From the NCBI GenBank assembly GCA_046726315.1, contig JBKPAG010000005.1:1-64000 (forward strand): a stretch of 64,000 nt of DNA. The letters are read 5' to 3'. The translations under genes and the position numbers were made by a program. The DNA comes from JACVRX01 sp046726315. GTDB lineage: Bacteria; Actinomycetota; Actinomycetes; Jiangellales; Jiangellaceae. Position 1 is the stretch's first letter, and every line of letters begins with the position of its first letter. The notes under the pieces are model-generated. The model did not search any database, was not told the DNA's origin, and saw nothing but the letters and a program-made list of their open reading frames with translations. Below, one piece after another: positions 34,847 through 44,212 of this stretch.

Positions 34847-36279
34847 CGGTGGCCTCGCACGAGGCCGCATCCCAGCACGCGGACGCCGGCTTCCGAGGGC
34901 CGCTGTGGCTTCGCGAACCAAGTGACGTCAACGCGCTCGTGCCGCGGCTGTGGCCGCGCACCGTTCAGCGATCACCCGATGGCATGCTGCATGTGGCGGG
35001 AGTTGGCGTCGACACGATCGCCGACCGATTCGGGACGCCGGCCTACGTCGTTGACGAGAGCGACTTCCGGTCCCGCGCTCGGGAGTTCAGGCTCGCGTTT
35101 CACACGGCATTCACCGCCCTGGGCGCCGGTGCGGATGTGTTCTACGCGGGCAAGGCATTCATGAATGTGGCGATCGTGCGGTGGATCGCGGAGGAAGGTC
35201 TGGGTCTCGACGTATGCACCGGTGGGGAGCTCGGCGTAGCACTGCGGGCGGGCTTTCCCCCGGAGCGCATCGGGATGCACGGCAACAACAAGTCCGAGGC
35301 AGAGCTTGCCCGTGCCCTGAACGCAGGGGTCGGCCGGATCATTGTTGACTCTGCCGTGGAGGTAGAGCGCCTCGTCCGGCTGGTCGGTGACCGCGACGTG
35401 CGAGGACAGGTGATGCTGCGCATCACGGTTGGCGTCGAGGCGCACACGCACGAGTACATCGCTACCGCCCATCACGACCAGAAGTTCGGGTTCTCGTTGG
35501 CGGACGGCTCTGCCGCTGACGCCGTCTCCGCGGTTCTCGCCGAGCCTGCCCTCGAGCTGATCGGGCTGCACTCGCACATCGGTTCGCAGATCTTCGACAC
35601 CGCAGCATTCGAGGTTGCCGCGCGCCGGACGCTCGGGTTGTACGCACGGATCCACGACGAGCACGGCGTCGAGTTGCCCGAGCTCGACCTCGGCGGTGGG
35701 TTCGGCATGGCGTACACCACTCAGGACGATCCGCAGCCGGCGGATGAGCTGGCGGCGGAGCTGGCGGCCATCGTCGGAACGGAATGCCAGACGCTGGGTC
35801 TCGCGGTGCCGCGGGTCAGCGTCGAGCCCGGGCGCGCGATCGCCGGGCCCAGCACGTTCACCCTCTACGAGGTCGGCACGGTCAAGCCCGTCGAGCTCGA
35901 CGGCGGCGTGACCAGGACCTATGTCGCCGTGGACGGTGGGATGAGCGACAACATCCGGGCCGCCCTCTACGGTGCCGACTACTCCTGCACGCTGGCCGGC
36001 CGGCGATCTGACGCTCCGCCGGTGCTGGCCCGGGTCGTCGGCAAGCACTGCGAGAGCGGTGACATCGTCGTCAAGAACGAGTTCCTGCCGGCCGACGTCA
36101 GGCCCGGCGATCTGCTCGCCGTACCGGGCACCGGTGCCTACGCCCGGAGCATGGCTAGCACGTACAACCACGTGCCGCGCCCGCCTGTCGTGGCGGTACG
36201 CGACGGCCAAGCTCGCGTGATCGTCCGCCGTGAGACCGAGGACGACCTGCTCCGCCTCGACGTCGCCCCCACCGGATGA
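34843..36279 (+). CDS. lysA: Diaminopimelate decarboxylase
   Basis: 478 residues, PLP-dependent, fold-type III. It makes L-lysine from meso-diaminopimelate, the last step of the pathway. Visible landmarks: VFYAGKAFMNVAIVRWIAEEG with the PLP lysine (~residue 104), GVGRIIVDSAVEVERL, GLHSHIGSQIF, ELDLGGGFGMAY, VEPGRAIAGPSTFTLYEVGTVK and KHCESGDIVVKNEFLPADVRPGDLLAVPGTGAYARSMASTYN with the second-subunit CESGD. It overlaps argS by 4 nt. A ~35-residue N-terminal extension precedes the core, as in other actinobacterial LysA. Confidence 0.96.
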   Translation: MTVASHEAASQHADAGFRGPLWLREPSDVNALVPRLWPRTVQRSPDGMLHVAGVGVDTIADRFGTPAYVVDESDFRSRAREFRLAFHTAFTALGAGADVFYAGKAFMNVAIVRWIAEEGLGLDVCTGGELGVALRAGFPPERIGMHGNNKSEAELARALNAGVGRIIVDSAVEVERLVRLVGDRDVRGQVMLRITVGVEAHTHEYIATAHHDQKFGFSLADGSAADAVSAVLAEPALELIGLHSHIGSQIFDTAAFEVAARRTLGLYARIHDEHGVELPELDLGGGFGMAYTTQDDPQPADELAAELAAIVGTECQTLGLAVPRVSVEPGRAIAGPSTFTLYEVGTVKPVELDGGVTRTYVAVDGGMSDNIRAALYGADYSCTLAGRRSDAPPVLARVVGKHCESGDIVVKNEFLPADVRPGDLLAVPGTGAYARSMASTYNHVPRPPVVAVRDGQARVIVRRETEDDLLRLDVAPTG

Positions 36280-36446
36280 ACCGGCCGGCTGGACCGACAT
36301 GCCAGGCCGGACAGGTCGCCGACCTGGGTGGATGCAGGCGCCGACCCTGACGACTCACGGGGTCTCGCATCATGGACGATGGACAGCGGATGGGAATCGG
36401 TGGCCGAGACTGGCCAGCAGCTGGAAACAAGCGAAAGAGGCGTCGA

Positions 36447-37739
36447 ATGAGCACGGTGCGGGTCGCGTTGCTGGGGTGCGGCAACGTCGGCTCCGAGGTG
36501 GCGCGACTGCTCACGGATCATGCCGAGGACTTGGCGGCCCGGGTCGGTGCCCACCTCGACCTGGTCGGTGTCGCGGTCCGGCGGATCGGCCGTGACCGGA
36601 GCGGCAGCGGGCTGGACCCGGCGCTGTTCACCACAGATGCCGGCGCGCTGGTGACTCGTGACGACATCGACGTGGTGGTCGAGCTGATCGGCGGTATCGA
36701 ACCGGCGCGTTCGCTGATCCTCGCGGCAATGGAGTCCGGCGCCGCTGTCGTCAGCGCCAACAAGGCCCTGCTGGCGGAGGACGGCGCGGCATTGCATGCC
36801 GCCGCCGAGAAGCACGGTATCGACCTCTTCTATGAGGCAGCCGTCGGCGGCGCCATTCCACTGCTCAGACCACTACGCGAGTCGCTTTCCGGCGACCGGA
36901 TCCGCCGCGTGCTCGGGATCGTCAACGGGACGGCGAACTTCATCTTGGACAAGATGGACAGCTCCGGAACCGGATTCGCTGAGGCCCTGGAGGAAGCCCA
37001 GGCGCTGGGCTACGCCGAAGCCGACCCGACGGCGGACGTCGAAGGTTTCGACGCGGCCGCCAAGGCCGCCATCCTGGCCGCGATCGCCTTCCATTCACCG
37101 GTCGTCGCTGCCGATGTTCACCGTGAGGGAATCGCGGAGGTGACATCAGCCGACATCGCCAGCGCCCGGGACATGGGTGCTGTGGTGAAGTACCTCGCCA
37201 TCTGCGAGCTCTCTGAAGACGAGCGGTCCGTCGGGGTACGCGTGCACCCGGCGATGCTGCCGCGCTCGCACCCGCTGGCGAGTGTGCGGGGCGCCTACAA
37301 CGCGGTGTTCGTCGAGAGCGACGCCGCCGGGCGGCTGATGTTCTACGGCCCCGGCGCCGGCGGCGCACCGACGGCGAGTGCGGTGCTTGGCGACCTCGTG
37401 ACGGTGGCCCGGAACCGGCTGACCGGCGCGGTGGGCCCCGGCGCGTCCTGGTACGCGGACCGGCCGGTCCGCGCGATGGGCGAAACCAGGACCCGCTATC
37501 ACATCAGCCTCGACGTGGACGACCGCCCAGGCGTCCTGGCGGGCGTCGCGGCCGTCTTCGCCGACCATGGGGTTTCGATCGAGACCGTCCGGCAACGGAT
37601 GCACGGGCCCGAGGACGCGGAGCTCGTGATCGTGACTCACCACTCCACCGACGACGCGCTCGCTGCGACAGTGGCCGGACTGCGCGGGTTGCCGGCGGTG
37701 CGCAACGTCCCGTCGGTGATGAGGGTGGAGGGGGAGTAG
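36447..37739 (+). CDS. hom: Homoserine dehydrogenase with ACT domain
   Basis: 430 residues. It reduces aspartate semialdehyde to homoserine (NAD(P)H), the branch point to Thr/Met. Residues 1-~130 form the Rossmann domain (VRVALLGCGNVGSEVARLL). The catalytic domain holds ESGAAVVSANKALLAEDGAAL, FYEAAVGGAIPLLRPLRESL, ILGIVNGTANFIL-type sequence and YAEADPTADVEGFDAAAKAAILA. A C-terminal ACT domain (HISLDVDDRPGVLAGVAAVFADHGVSIETVRQ) suggests threonine feedback. ATG 36447 (MSTVRVALLG) has AGAGG upstream and was preferred over ATG 36372. First of the hom-thrC-thrB operon. Confidence 0.95.
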   Translation: MSTVRVALLGCGNVGSEVARLLTDHAEDLAARVGAHLDLVGVAVRRIGRDRSGSGLDPALFTTDAGALVTRDDIDVVVELIGGIEPARSLILAAMESGAAVVSANKALLAEDGAALHAAAEKHGIDLFYEAAVGGAIPLLRPLRESLSGDRIRRVLGIVNGTANFILDKMDSSGTGFAEALEEAQALGYAEADPTADVEGFDAAAKAAILAAIAFHSPVVAADVHREGIAEVTSADIASARDMGAVVKYLAICELSEDERSVGVRVHPAMLPRSHPLASVRGAYNAVFVESDAAGRLMFYGPGAGGAPTASAVLGDLVTVARNRLTGAVGPGASWYADRPVRAMGETRTRYHISLDVDDRPGVLAGVAAVFADHGVSIETVRQRMHGPEDAELVIVTHHSTDDALAATVAGLRGLPAVRNVPSVMRVEGE

Positions 37740-37741
37740 CC

Positions 37742-38806
37742 GTGACTCAGTTGTGGCGGGGCGTCATCGAGGAGTACCGCGCTCGGCTGCCGGTGAGCCA
37801 CGCAACGCCCGTGGTCACGTTGCGCGAAGGCGGGACACCGCTCGTCCCGAGCGCATGGTTGTCCGGCATGACGGGCTGTTCGGTCTACCTCAAGGTCGAG
37901 GGCTCGAACCCGACGGGATCCTTCAAGGATCGCGGCATGACGGTGGCGATCTCCAAGGCGCTGGAGGAAGGCGCCAAGGCCGTCGTCTGCGCGTCGACGG
38001 GCAATACCAGCGCCTCCGCGGCTGCGTATGCGGTAAGAGCCGGCATGACGCCGATCGTCTTGGTCCCCGACGGTAAGATCGCCGGGCCGAAGCTGGCACA
38101 AGCGGTAGTTCACGGCGGGCGGATCGTCGCCGTGAACGGGACGTTCGACGACTGCCTCCGGCTCGCCCGCGCGCTGGCCACCGACTATCCGGTGGCCTTG
38201 GTGAACTCACTCAACCCGCATCGGCTGGCCGGCCAGAAGACTGCCGCCTTCGAGATCGTCGACGACCTCGGCGACGCGCCGGATATCCATGTGCTGCCGG
38301 TAGGCAACGCCGGGAATATTTCCGCGTACTGGATGGGTTACCAGGAGTACACGGCCGATGGTCCGGCCACCCGGCGTCCACGCATGTGGGGGTTCCAGGC
38401 ATCGGGAGCGGCGCCTATTGTGCGCGGCGAGCCGGTGGCGAAACCTGTGACGGTGGCCAGCGCGATCCGGATCGGCAACCCCGCGTCCTGGGAGCTTGCC
38501 GTATCGGCTCGCGACGAATCCGATGGTCTTATCGACGCAGTGACCGACGAGCAGATCCTGGTGGCCCAGCAGGAGTTGTCCGGCCGCGAGGGACTATTCG
38601 TCGAGCCGGCGTCCGCGGCCGGAGTGGCCGGCCTGGTCGCGGCTACCGCTTCCGGGAACGTCGACCCGGGCCAGATCGTCGTCGTGACGGTGACCGGTCA
38701 CGGCCTCAAGGACGTCGACACCGCTAGCGCGGCGTACGGCGACGTGCGACCCGACGTGGTGCCTGCCGATGTCACCGCTGCAGCGTCCGTGCTGGGATTC
38801 GCGTGA
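37742..38806 (+). CDS. thrC: Threonine synthase
   Basis: 354 residues, short (class II-type) form. It converts O-phosphohomoserine to threonine with PLP. The PLP lysine is in NPTGSFKDRGMTVAISKALEEGAKAVVCASTGNTSASAAAYA (Lys ~62). LPVGNAGNISAYWMGY binds the phosphate and VVTVTGHGLKDVD closes the fold. GTG 37742 lies 2 bp after the hom stop, and its own end overlaps thrB by 4 nt, so the three genes are one translation-coupled unit. Confidence 0.96.
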   Translation: MTQLWRGVIEEYRARLPVSHATPVVTLREGGTPLVPSAWLSGMTGCSVYLKVEGSNPTGSFKDRGMTVAISKALEEGAKAVVCASTGNTSASAAAYAVRAGMTPIVLVPDGKIAGPKLAQAVVHGGRIVAVNGTFDDCLRLARALATDYPVALVNSLNPHRLAGQKTAAFEIVDDLGDAPDIHVLPVGNAGNISAYWMGYQEYTADGPATRRPRMWGFQASGAAPIVRGEPVAKPVTVASAIRIGNPASWELAVSARDESDGLIDAVTDEQILVAQQELSGREGLFVEPASAAGVAGLVAATASGNVDPGQIVVVTVTGHGLKDVDTASAAYGDVRPDVVPADVTAAASVLGFA

Positions 38807-39717
38807 ATCGCGCCGTCCGCGTGACAGTTCCCGCCACGAGTGCGAATCTCGGGCCGGGATTCGACGCATTGGGACTGGCGCTGGACCTGCACGACGTCGT
38901 AGAGGCGCACACCGTCCCAGCCGAAAGTGGCGGGTCGGTGCGGGTTGCCGTCGAAGGGGTCGGCGCGGGCGCTCTCCCGCAGGACGAGTCGCACCTGGTC
39001 GTCCGCGCCATCCACGCGATCTACCACTGGATGTACCGGGAGGAGCCACCAGGTCTGGACCTACGGTGCATCAACGCGATCCCGCACGGCCGGGGCCTGG
39101 GCTCGTCGGCGGCCGCGATCGTCGCCGGTGTACTCGCCGCGCGGGCACTGATCGAGGGTGGCCTGGATCTGGTAGACGACGAAACCGTCCTGGCGATGTG
39201 TGCCGGTCTGGAGGGGCATCCTGACAACGTCGCCCCCTGCCTGCTCGGCGGCCTGACGCTCGCGTGGAATCCGGGGGAGCGTGCCAGAGCCATCCGACTG
39301 GAGATCCACCCGGACATCCGACCGATCCTGTGTGTGCCGGACCATGCGGTGCTGACGGAGGCCGCGCGCGGCCTACTTCCGGACGTCGTGCCGCATACAG
39401 ACGCCTCGCGGAATGCCGCGCGGGTCGCCCTGTTGGTGGCAGCGCTCCGCGGCCGGCCGGACCTGCTGCTGGACGCGACCGAGGACTTGTTGCATCAGTC
39501 CTATCGGGCTGCTGCGATGCCGGAGACGAGCGCGCTGGTGGCCAGCCTGCGGGCGCGCGGCCTCCCGGCAGTAGTGTCCGGCGCCGGCCCGTCGGTGCTG
39601 GTGCTGGCTGGCCCCGCGGACTCGCCCGACGCGATCCGGGAGGCAATCGACGCCAGTGGTTGGGATGTCCGCGGGCTTGCCGTGGACAACGCGGGTGCAG
39701 TCGTCGACATCCTCTGA
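38803..39717 (+). CDS. thrB: Homoserine kinase
   Basis: 304 residues, GHMP kinase family. It phosphorylates homoserine to supply ThrC. Seen: VRVTVPATSANLGPGFDALGLAL at the N-terminus, the ATP-binding PHGRGLGSSAAAIVAGVLAA (~residues 90-110), CAGLEGHPDNVAPCLLGGLTLAW, and the C-terminal GLPAVVSGAGPSVLVLA. GTG 38803 overlaps the thrC stop. Its TGA is followed immediately by a strong hairpin terminator. Confidence 0.96.
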   Translation: MNRAVRVTVPATSANLGPGFDALGLALDLHDVVEAHTVPAESGGSVRVAVEGVGAGALPQDESHLVVRAIHAIYHWMYREEPPGLDLRCINAIPHGRGLGSSAAAIVAGVLAARALIEGGLDLVDDETVLAMCAGLEGHPDNVAPCLLGGLTLAWNPGERARAIRLEIHPDIRPILCVPDHAVLTEAARGLLPDVVPHTDASRNAARVALLVAALRGRPDLLLDATEDLLHQSYRAAAMPETSALVASLRARGLPAVVSGAGPSVLVLAGPADSPDAIREAIDASGWDVRGLAVDNAGAVVDIL

Positions 39718-39743
39718 TAACACGCCGCTCGTGCGGCGTGTTA
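39718..39743 (+). terminator. Terminator after thrB
   Basis: Perfect 11-bp stem TAACACGCCGC / GCGGCGTGTTA with a TCGT tetraloop, followed by TTC. It begins directly after the thrB stop codon and ends the hom-thrC-thrB transcript before rho. Confidence 0.85.
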
Positions 39744-39969
39744 TTCTCGGTGACGCACCGATGCCCTCCGGGCTGGTAGCCACTCTCCTGACGCGGGTCC
39801 GTCCCGCCGCAGGACACCGTGTACCTCGCACTTCACCACGTACGGTCGGGCCGTACCGAGGGGGACAACAACCCGCCAGCGCCGCGTGCACCACCACATC
39901 CGGGGTCTTGCCCCGATGAGTTCCACGCGCCGGTTTTCTTGGCCGGCGCCGGTCCAGAAAGGACCCTGA

Positions 39970-41808
39970 GTGACAGATACCGAACTGACCGGAGTCTCGG
40001 GCCAACCCGAGACCTCCTCCGACGACGTCGTCGTCGCTGACCGTCCGCGACGCCGTCGAGCCGGCGGGCTCGACGGGATGGTGCTCGCGGAGCTGCAGCA
40101 ATTGGCCGCCAGCCTTGGCATCGGCGGCACCGGGCGCATGCGCAAGGGCCAGCTGGTCGAGGCCATTCGCGCGGCCCAGGGTGGTGGTGGATCCGCCCAT
40201 TCGGAGTCGGTTCCGCTCGGCGCCGTGGCTGCTGAGCCCGCGCCATCGCGCATCGATACCGAGCCGACCGGGCGACTCCCGGCGGAACCGCCATCCGATG
40301 ACCGTGAGGACGGGCGGATCGACCAGGCTTATCCGGAAACCGTCGTCCGCGCCGATGGCGTAGCCGACGACCGGGCGGAAGCGCGTGACGACGGCGATCG
40401 GGGCGAGGTCGACAACCGGAGCCGTGTCGACCAGCAGGACCGGCGCGTCGGCGGCTCGGGCGAGCGCCGTGAGGACCAGGACAGTCGGGGCCCCGACAGG
40501 CGACCTGCGGGCCAGCAGACCGGCCAACGCGACGACGACGACGATGACCGCCGCAATCGCCGCCGCCGCCGCGACCGCCGCGGCAGCAGCCGCGACCGTG
40601 ACCGTCGGGGTGCTGGCGGGCGCGACCGGGTCGATGAGCCGCAGATCAGCGAGGACGACGTGCTCATACCGGTGGCTGGGATCCTCGACATCCTGGAGAA
40701 CTACGCGTTCGTACGGACCTCTGGCTATCTGCCCGGGCCCAACGACGTGTACGTGTCTCTGGCGATGGTCCGTCGCAACGGGCTCCGTAAGGGTGACGCC
40801 GTCACCGGTGTTGTCCGCCAGCCGCGAGAGGGCGAGAAGCAGCAGAAGTTCAACGCCCTCGTCCGCGTCGACACCGTCAACGGGGCCGACCCGGAGACCG
40901 CACAGCATCGCCCCGAATTCGCCAAGCTGATCCCCCTGTACCCGCAGGACCGGCTGCGGCTGGAGACCGAACCGGGCATCTCGTCCACCCGGGTCATCGA
41001 CCTGGTGGCGCCGATCGGCAAGGGCCAACGCGGGCTGATCGTCTCGCCGTCGAAGGCCGGCAAGACGCTGATCCTGCAGGCAATCGCCAACGCGATCACT
41101 ACGAACAACCCGGAGACCCACCTCATGGTCGTTCTCGTCGACGAGCGACCCGAGGAGGTCACCGACATGCAGCGCGCGGTGAAGGGAGAGGTGATCGCCT
41201 CGACCTTCGACCGGCCGGCCGAGGACCACACCACGGTGGCCGAGCTGGCCATCGAGCGGGCCAAACGGCTGGTCGAGCTCGGTGGAGACGTCGTCGTGCT
41301 GCTGGACTCGATCACCCGGCTCGGCCGGGCCTACAACCTGGCAGCGCCGGCCAGCGGTCGGATCCTGTCCGGTGGTGTGGATTCCAGCGCCTTGTACCCG
41401 CCCAAGCGCTTCTTCGGCGCGGCACGGAACATCGAGCACGGCGGCTCGCTGACGATCATTTCCACGGCGCTGGTCGAGACCGGCTCGCGGATGGACGAGG
41501 TGATCTTCGAGGAGTTCAAGGGCACCGGCAACATGGAACTACGGCTGCGTCGCGACCTTGCCGACAAGCGGATCTTCCCCGCCGTCGACGTCGACGCGTC
41601 GGGCACTCGCCGGGAGGAGATCTTGGTCTCCCGGGAGGAACTGGCGGTCATGTGGCAGCTGCGCCGAGTGCTCTCGGCGCTGGACCCGCAGCAGGCGATC
41701 GAGCTGCTGCTGGACAAGCTCAAGTCCACCCGCAGCAACATCGAGTTTCTCATGCAGGTGCAGAAGACAACGCCGACCTTGCTCACCACGACACGCGACG
41801 AGGACTGA
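39970..41808 (+). CDS. rho: Transcription termination factor Rho
   Basis: 612 residues, longer than E. coli Rho (419) because of an N-terminal low-complexity insert. Order: Rho_N domain (GGLDGMVLAELQQLAASLGIGGTGRMRKGQLVEAI); an Arg/Asp/Gly-rich linker (~residues 75-220, many RDRR and DDD runs); the RNA-binding OSB domain (VAGILDILENYAFVRTSGYLPGPNDVYVSLAMVRRNGLRKGDAVTG); then the ATPase with Walker A SPSKAGKTLIL (~360), Walker B VVVLLDSITRLGRAYN and GGVDSSALYPPKRFFGAARNIEHGGSLTI. The linker is an actinobacterial feature thought to help RNA binding. GTG 39970 follows AAAGGA. The leader 39744-39969 has an inverted repeat GCGCCGG/CCGGCGC near 39930-39950 that could serve autoregulation. Confidence 0.96.
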   Translation: MTDTELTGVSGQPETSSDDVVVADRPRRRRAGGLDGMVLAELQQLAASLGIGGTGRMRKGQLVEAIRAAQGGGGSAHSESVPLGAVAAEPAPSRIDTEPTGRLPAEPPSDDREDGRIDQAYPETVVRADGVADDRAEARDDGDRGEVDNRSRVDQQDRRVGGSGERREDQDSRGPDRRPAGQQTGQRDDDDDDRRNRRRRRDRRGSSRDRDRRGAGGRDRVDEPQISEDDVLIPVAGILDILENYAFVRTSGYLPGPNDVYVSLAMVRRNGLRKGDAVTGVVRQPREGEKQQKFNALVRVDTVNGADPETAQHRPEFAKLIPLYPQDRLRLETEPGISSTRVIDLVAPIGKGQRGLIVSPSKAGKTLILQAIANAITTNNPETHLMVVLVDERPEEVTDMQRAVKGEVIASTFDRPAEDHTTVAELAIERAKRLVELGGDVVVLLDSITRLGRAYNLAAPASGRILSGGVDSSALYPPKRFFGAARNIEHGGSLTIISTALVETGSRMDEVIFEEFKGTGNMELRLRRDLADKRIFPAVDVDASGTRREEILVSREELAVMWQLRRVLSALDPQQAIELLLDKLKSTRSNIEFLMQVQKTTPTLLTTTRDED

Positions 41809-41821
41809 GCGGGCTGACGGA

Positions 41822-42544
41822 TCAGCTGGTTGCCCGCCGCGCCACGATCGTCGTGTTGGATTTCGAGAGGAGCAGGTCGGCGAGCGTACTCAACTGCTGC
41901 GGAATGTTCTCGACCTGGACGACCTCGGCGACGGCCGAACTCCGGAGCATCGCCAGGACCTGATTGCTGCTGTAGTACGACACCACGGGCGCCCCGATGT
42001 TGTTCCAATAGTCGCCGACTGGCAACCGCCGGCGAAAGATCTTCGCCAGCATCGTCTTGGCCCAGAACAGGGCGAAGACTGGCGCCGCCGGGGTGAACGT
42101 CGGCTCCATGACGATCAAGTAGCCGCCTGGCTTCACCAGCTGGACCGCGTTCGACACGGCCTGGCTCGCAGCGTGCTGTGACCGCCGACGAGTCGGCCCG
42201 ACCAGGTGGTGCAGGACAGCTGCCAGTACGGCGAAGTCGAACCTGCCGCGGAAGCGGTCGACCGTCGCCACGTCGAGCACCGATGCCCGGTAGACCTCCG
42301 CCGCGACTTTCTGGCGGGTGAGCTCGACGCACCGCTCGCTGACATCGAGACCGACCAGGTTGCTGATTCGCGTGGTCCGGGCGATGTGCGCGAGTACGTT
42401 GCCGCTGCCACACCCGATGTCGATCAGTGACGCGTCCTGTGACATGTGCTTCTTGACGAAGGCGACGGCTGGGCGGAGGCGGCTGGCGCTGTAGTCGTGT
42501 GCGTGCTGCTCGAAATACTCGACGGTGGCCTGATCGTCAGCCAT
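41822..42544 (-). CDS. Class I SAM-dependent methyltransferase
   Basis: 240 residues. A Methyltransf-type Rossmann core shows motif I SLIDIGCGSGNVLAHIA, LVGLDVSERCVELTRQKV and FDFAVLAAVLHHLVGPTRR. A C-terminal part follows, PGGYLIVMEPTFTPAAPVFALFWAKTML, that may touch a membrane or hydrophobic substrate. The substrate is not evident. Start ATG 42544 (MADDQATVEYFEQHAHDYSA). It converges on rho with only 13 bp between stops, and is oriented against the surrounding core genes. Confidence 0.85.
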   Translation of the reverse strand: MADDQATVEYFEQHAHDYSASRLRPAVAFVKKHMSQDASLIDIGCGSGNVLAHIARTTRISNLVGLDVSERCVELTRQKVAAEVYRASVLDVATVDRFRGRFDFAVLAAVLHHLVGPTRRRSQHAASQAVSNAVQLVKPGGYLIVMEPTFTPAAPVFALFWAKTMLAKIFRRRLPVGDYWNNIGAPVVSYYSSNQVLAMLRSSAVAEVVQVENIPQQLSTLADLLLSKSNTTIVARRATS

Positions 42545-42718
42545 GCGCGCAGCGTAGAGCGGCGGCCCGATGAGAGGGTCATGGGCAGGGCGGGAATGTG
42601 TGGAGCAGCGACGGCGTTTGAGGGATTGGCCAGCCTGCTGGCACACTCGTACGTCGGTCCGGTTCACGCCTGCTGCCGCCGCGCAGGCGACCCGGCGCCA
42701 CTTGACCGAGGAGAACAG

Positions 42719-42940
42719 TTGAAGCAAGGCATTCACCCCGACTACGTGGAGACCACGGTCACCTGTACCTGTGGCAACACGTTCACCACACGTAGCACCG
42801 CGAAGAACGGCGTGATCCATGCCGACGTGTGCTCGAACTGCCACCCGTTCTATACCGGCAAGCAGAAGATTCTGGATACCGGCGGCCGAGTCGCCCGGTT
42901 CGAATCGCGGTACGGCAAGAAGAAGGTCGCCCCCAAGTAG
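42719..42940 (+). CDS. rpmE: 50S ribosomal protein L31, zinc-binding type
   Basis: 73 residues from TTG 42719 (GAGGAG upstream). MKQGIHPDYVETTVTCTCGNTFTTRST and VCSNCHPFYTGKQKILDTGGRVARFESRYGKK are standard. The CTC and CSNC pairs show that this is the zinc-containing (C+) paralog, usually replaced by a cysteine-free form under zinc limitation. A terminator hairpin follows at 42953-42984. Confidence 0.95.
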   Translation: MKQGIHPDYVETTVTCTCGNTFTTRSTAKNGVIHADVCSNCHPFYTGKQKILDTGGRVARFESRYGKKKVAPK

Positions 42941-42952
42941 CACCCTCGAATC

Positions 42953-42984
42953 GCGTCGGCTGTCAGCTTCATTTCAGCCGACGC
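42953..42984 (+). terminator. Terminator after rpmE
   Basis: Perfect 10-bp inverted repeat GCGTCGGCTG / CAGCCGACGC with a 12-nt loop, 12 bp after the rpmE stop. Confidence 0.75.
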
Positions 42985-43013
42985 CGTTCCATCCGTGCGT
43001 GCGCTCCCTGCTG

Positions 43014-43107
43014 AAATGACCACGGGGTGCACGTGCACCTGTCTGCATCCACCCCAGGCATGCAAGCCTGGCGGTGTATAGGCAGGCATGGACCCCGTGG
43101 TCAATTT
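43014..43107. repeat. 94-bp palindromic element with inverted ends
   Basis: The ends AAATGACCACGGGGT (43014-43028) and ACCCCGTGGTCAATTT (43092-43107) are inverted repeats with one extra base. The centre has CCAGGC-atgcaa-GCCTGG (43054-43071) followed by CGGTGTATAGGCAGG. A related but partly lost copy is at 56077-56133 (same centre, same CCGTGGTCATTT end). The right end runs to 32 bp before the prfA start. It looks like a REP/MITE-type extragenic repeat. Confidence 0.7.
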
Positions 43108-43138
43108 GGCAGTGGCTGACAGGATTGGAGGAGTGGCG

Positions 43139-44212
43139 GTGTTCGAGCGGGTCGCGGTCCTGATCACCGAGCACGCCGAGCTCGAACGGCGGCTGGCCGA
43201 CCCGTCCGTGCACGCCGACCCGGCACTCGCCCGGCGGCTCGGCCGGCGATATGCGGAACTCAGCGCTGTCGTCCACACCTACGACGAGTGGCGCCGTGCG
43301 GAGGACGACCTGCAAGCGGCGACCGAGCTCGCTCAACACGACGACGGTTTCGCCGCCGAAGCGGAGCAGCTCGCCACCCGGGCCACCGAACTGGAAGAGC
43401 GGCTGCGCAGCCTGCTGCTGCCGCGTGATCCGAACGACGATCGTGACGTGATCATGGAGATCAAGGCAGGCGAGGGGGGCGAGGAATCGGCGTTGTTTGC
43501 CGCCGACTTGCTGCGGATGTACCTCCGCTTCGCCGAACGGGCTGGTTGGCGGACCGAGATCCTCGACACAGAAGAGTCCGACCTCGGTGGCTACAAGGAT
43601 GTCTCGGTCGCAATCAAAGCGAAAGGAGCCTCCGAGCCCGGCACGGGTCCCTACGCCCGGCTGAAGTACGAAGGCGGAGTGCACCGCGTCCAACGCGTTC
43701 CGGTCACGGAGAGCCAGGGCCGGATCCACACTTCGGCGGCCGGCGTCCTGGTGCTGCCTGAAGTGGAGGAAGAAACCGAAGTCGAGATCGACCCGAGCGA
43801 CCTGCGGATCGACGTGTACCGCTCGTCGGGACCCGGTGGGCAGAGTGTCAACACCACGGACTCGGCCGTGCGGATAACGCATCTACCAACTGGCATCGTC
43901 GTCTCGTGCCAGAACGAGAAGAGCCAACTGCAGAACAAAGAGCAGGCAATGCGCATACTTCGGGCCCGGCTGCTCGCGGCGGCGCAGGAGGAGGCCGAGG
44001 CCGCAGCGTCGGTCGAGCGGCGCAGCCAGGTCCGGACCGTGGACCGTTCCGAACGGGTTCGCACATACAACTTCCCGGAGAACCGGATCTCCGACCACCG
44101 GGTGGGCTTCAAGGCCTACAACCTCGACGCTGTCCTCGACGGCGAGCTCGACGCCGTGATCCAGGCGCTGGTCGACGCCGACGCCGCAGAGCAGCTCTCG
44201 GCACGTCCATGA
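43139..44212 (+). CDS. prfA: Peptide chain release factor 1
   Basis: 357 residues. It recognises UAA/UAG in the ribosomal A site and triggers peptide release. PEVT-type recognition loop region: the GPYARLKYEGGVHRVQRVPVTESQGRIHTSAAGVLVLPE block is present. The catalytic GGQ is in RSSGPGGQSVNTTDSAVRITHLP (~residue 234). The C-terminal YNFPENRISDHRVGFKAYNLDAVLDGELD is typical. GTG 43139 (VFERVAVLITEHAELERRL) has GGAGGAG upstream and is preferred over ATG 43088, which lies inside the palindromic repeat. Its stop overlaps prmC by 4 nt. Confidence 0.95.
   Translation: MFERVAVLITEHAELERRLADPSVHADPALARRLGRRYAELSAVVHTYDEWRRAEDDLQAATELAQHDDGFAAEAEQLATRATELEERLRSLLLPRDPNDDRDVIMEIKAGEGGEESALFAADLLRMYLRFAERAGWRTEILDTEESDLGGYKDVSVAIKAKGASEPGTGPYARLKYEGGVHRVQRVPVTESQGRIHTSAAGVLVLPEVEEETEVEIDPSDLRIDVYRSSGPGGQSVNTTDSAVRITHLPTGIVVSCQNEKSQLQNKEQAMRILRARLLAAAQEEAEAAASVERRSQVRTVDRSERVRTYNFPENRISDHRVGFKAYNLDAVLDGELDAVIQALVDADAAEQLSARP

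Noticed and set aside
39373..41439. Leftward 688-codon open frame opposite rho and thrB
   Set aside because: Antisense shadow of rho, whose Rho_N and ATPase motifs are unmistakable.
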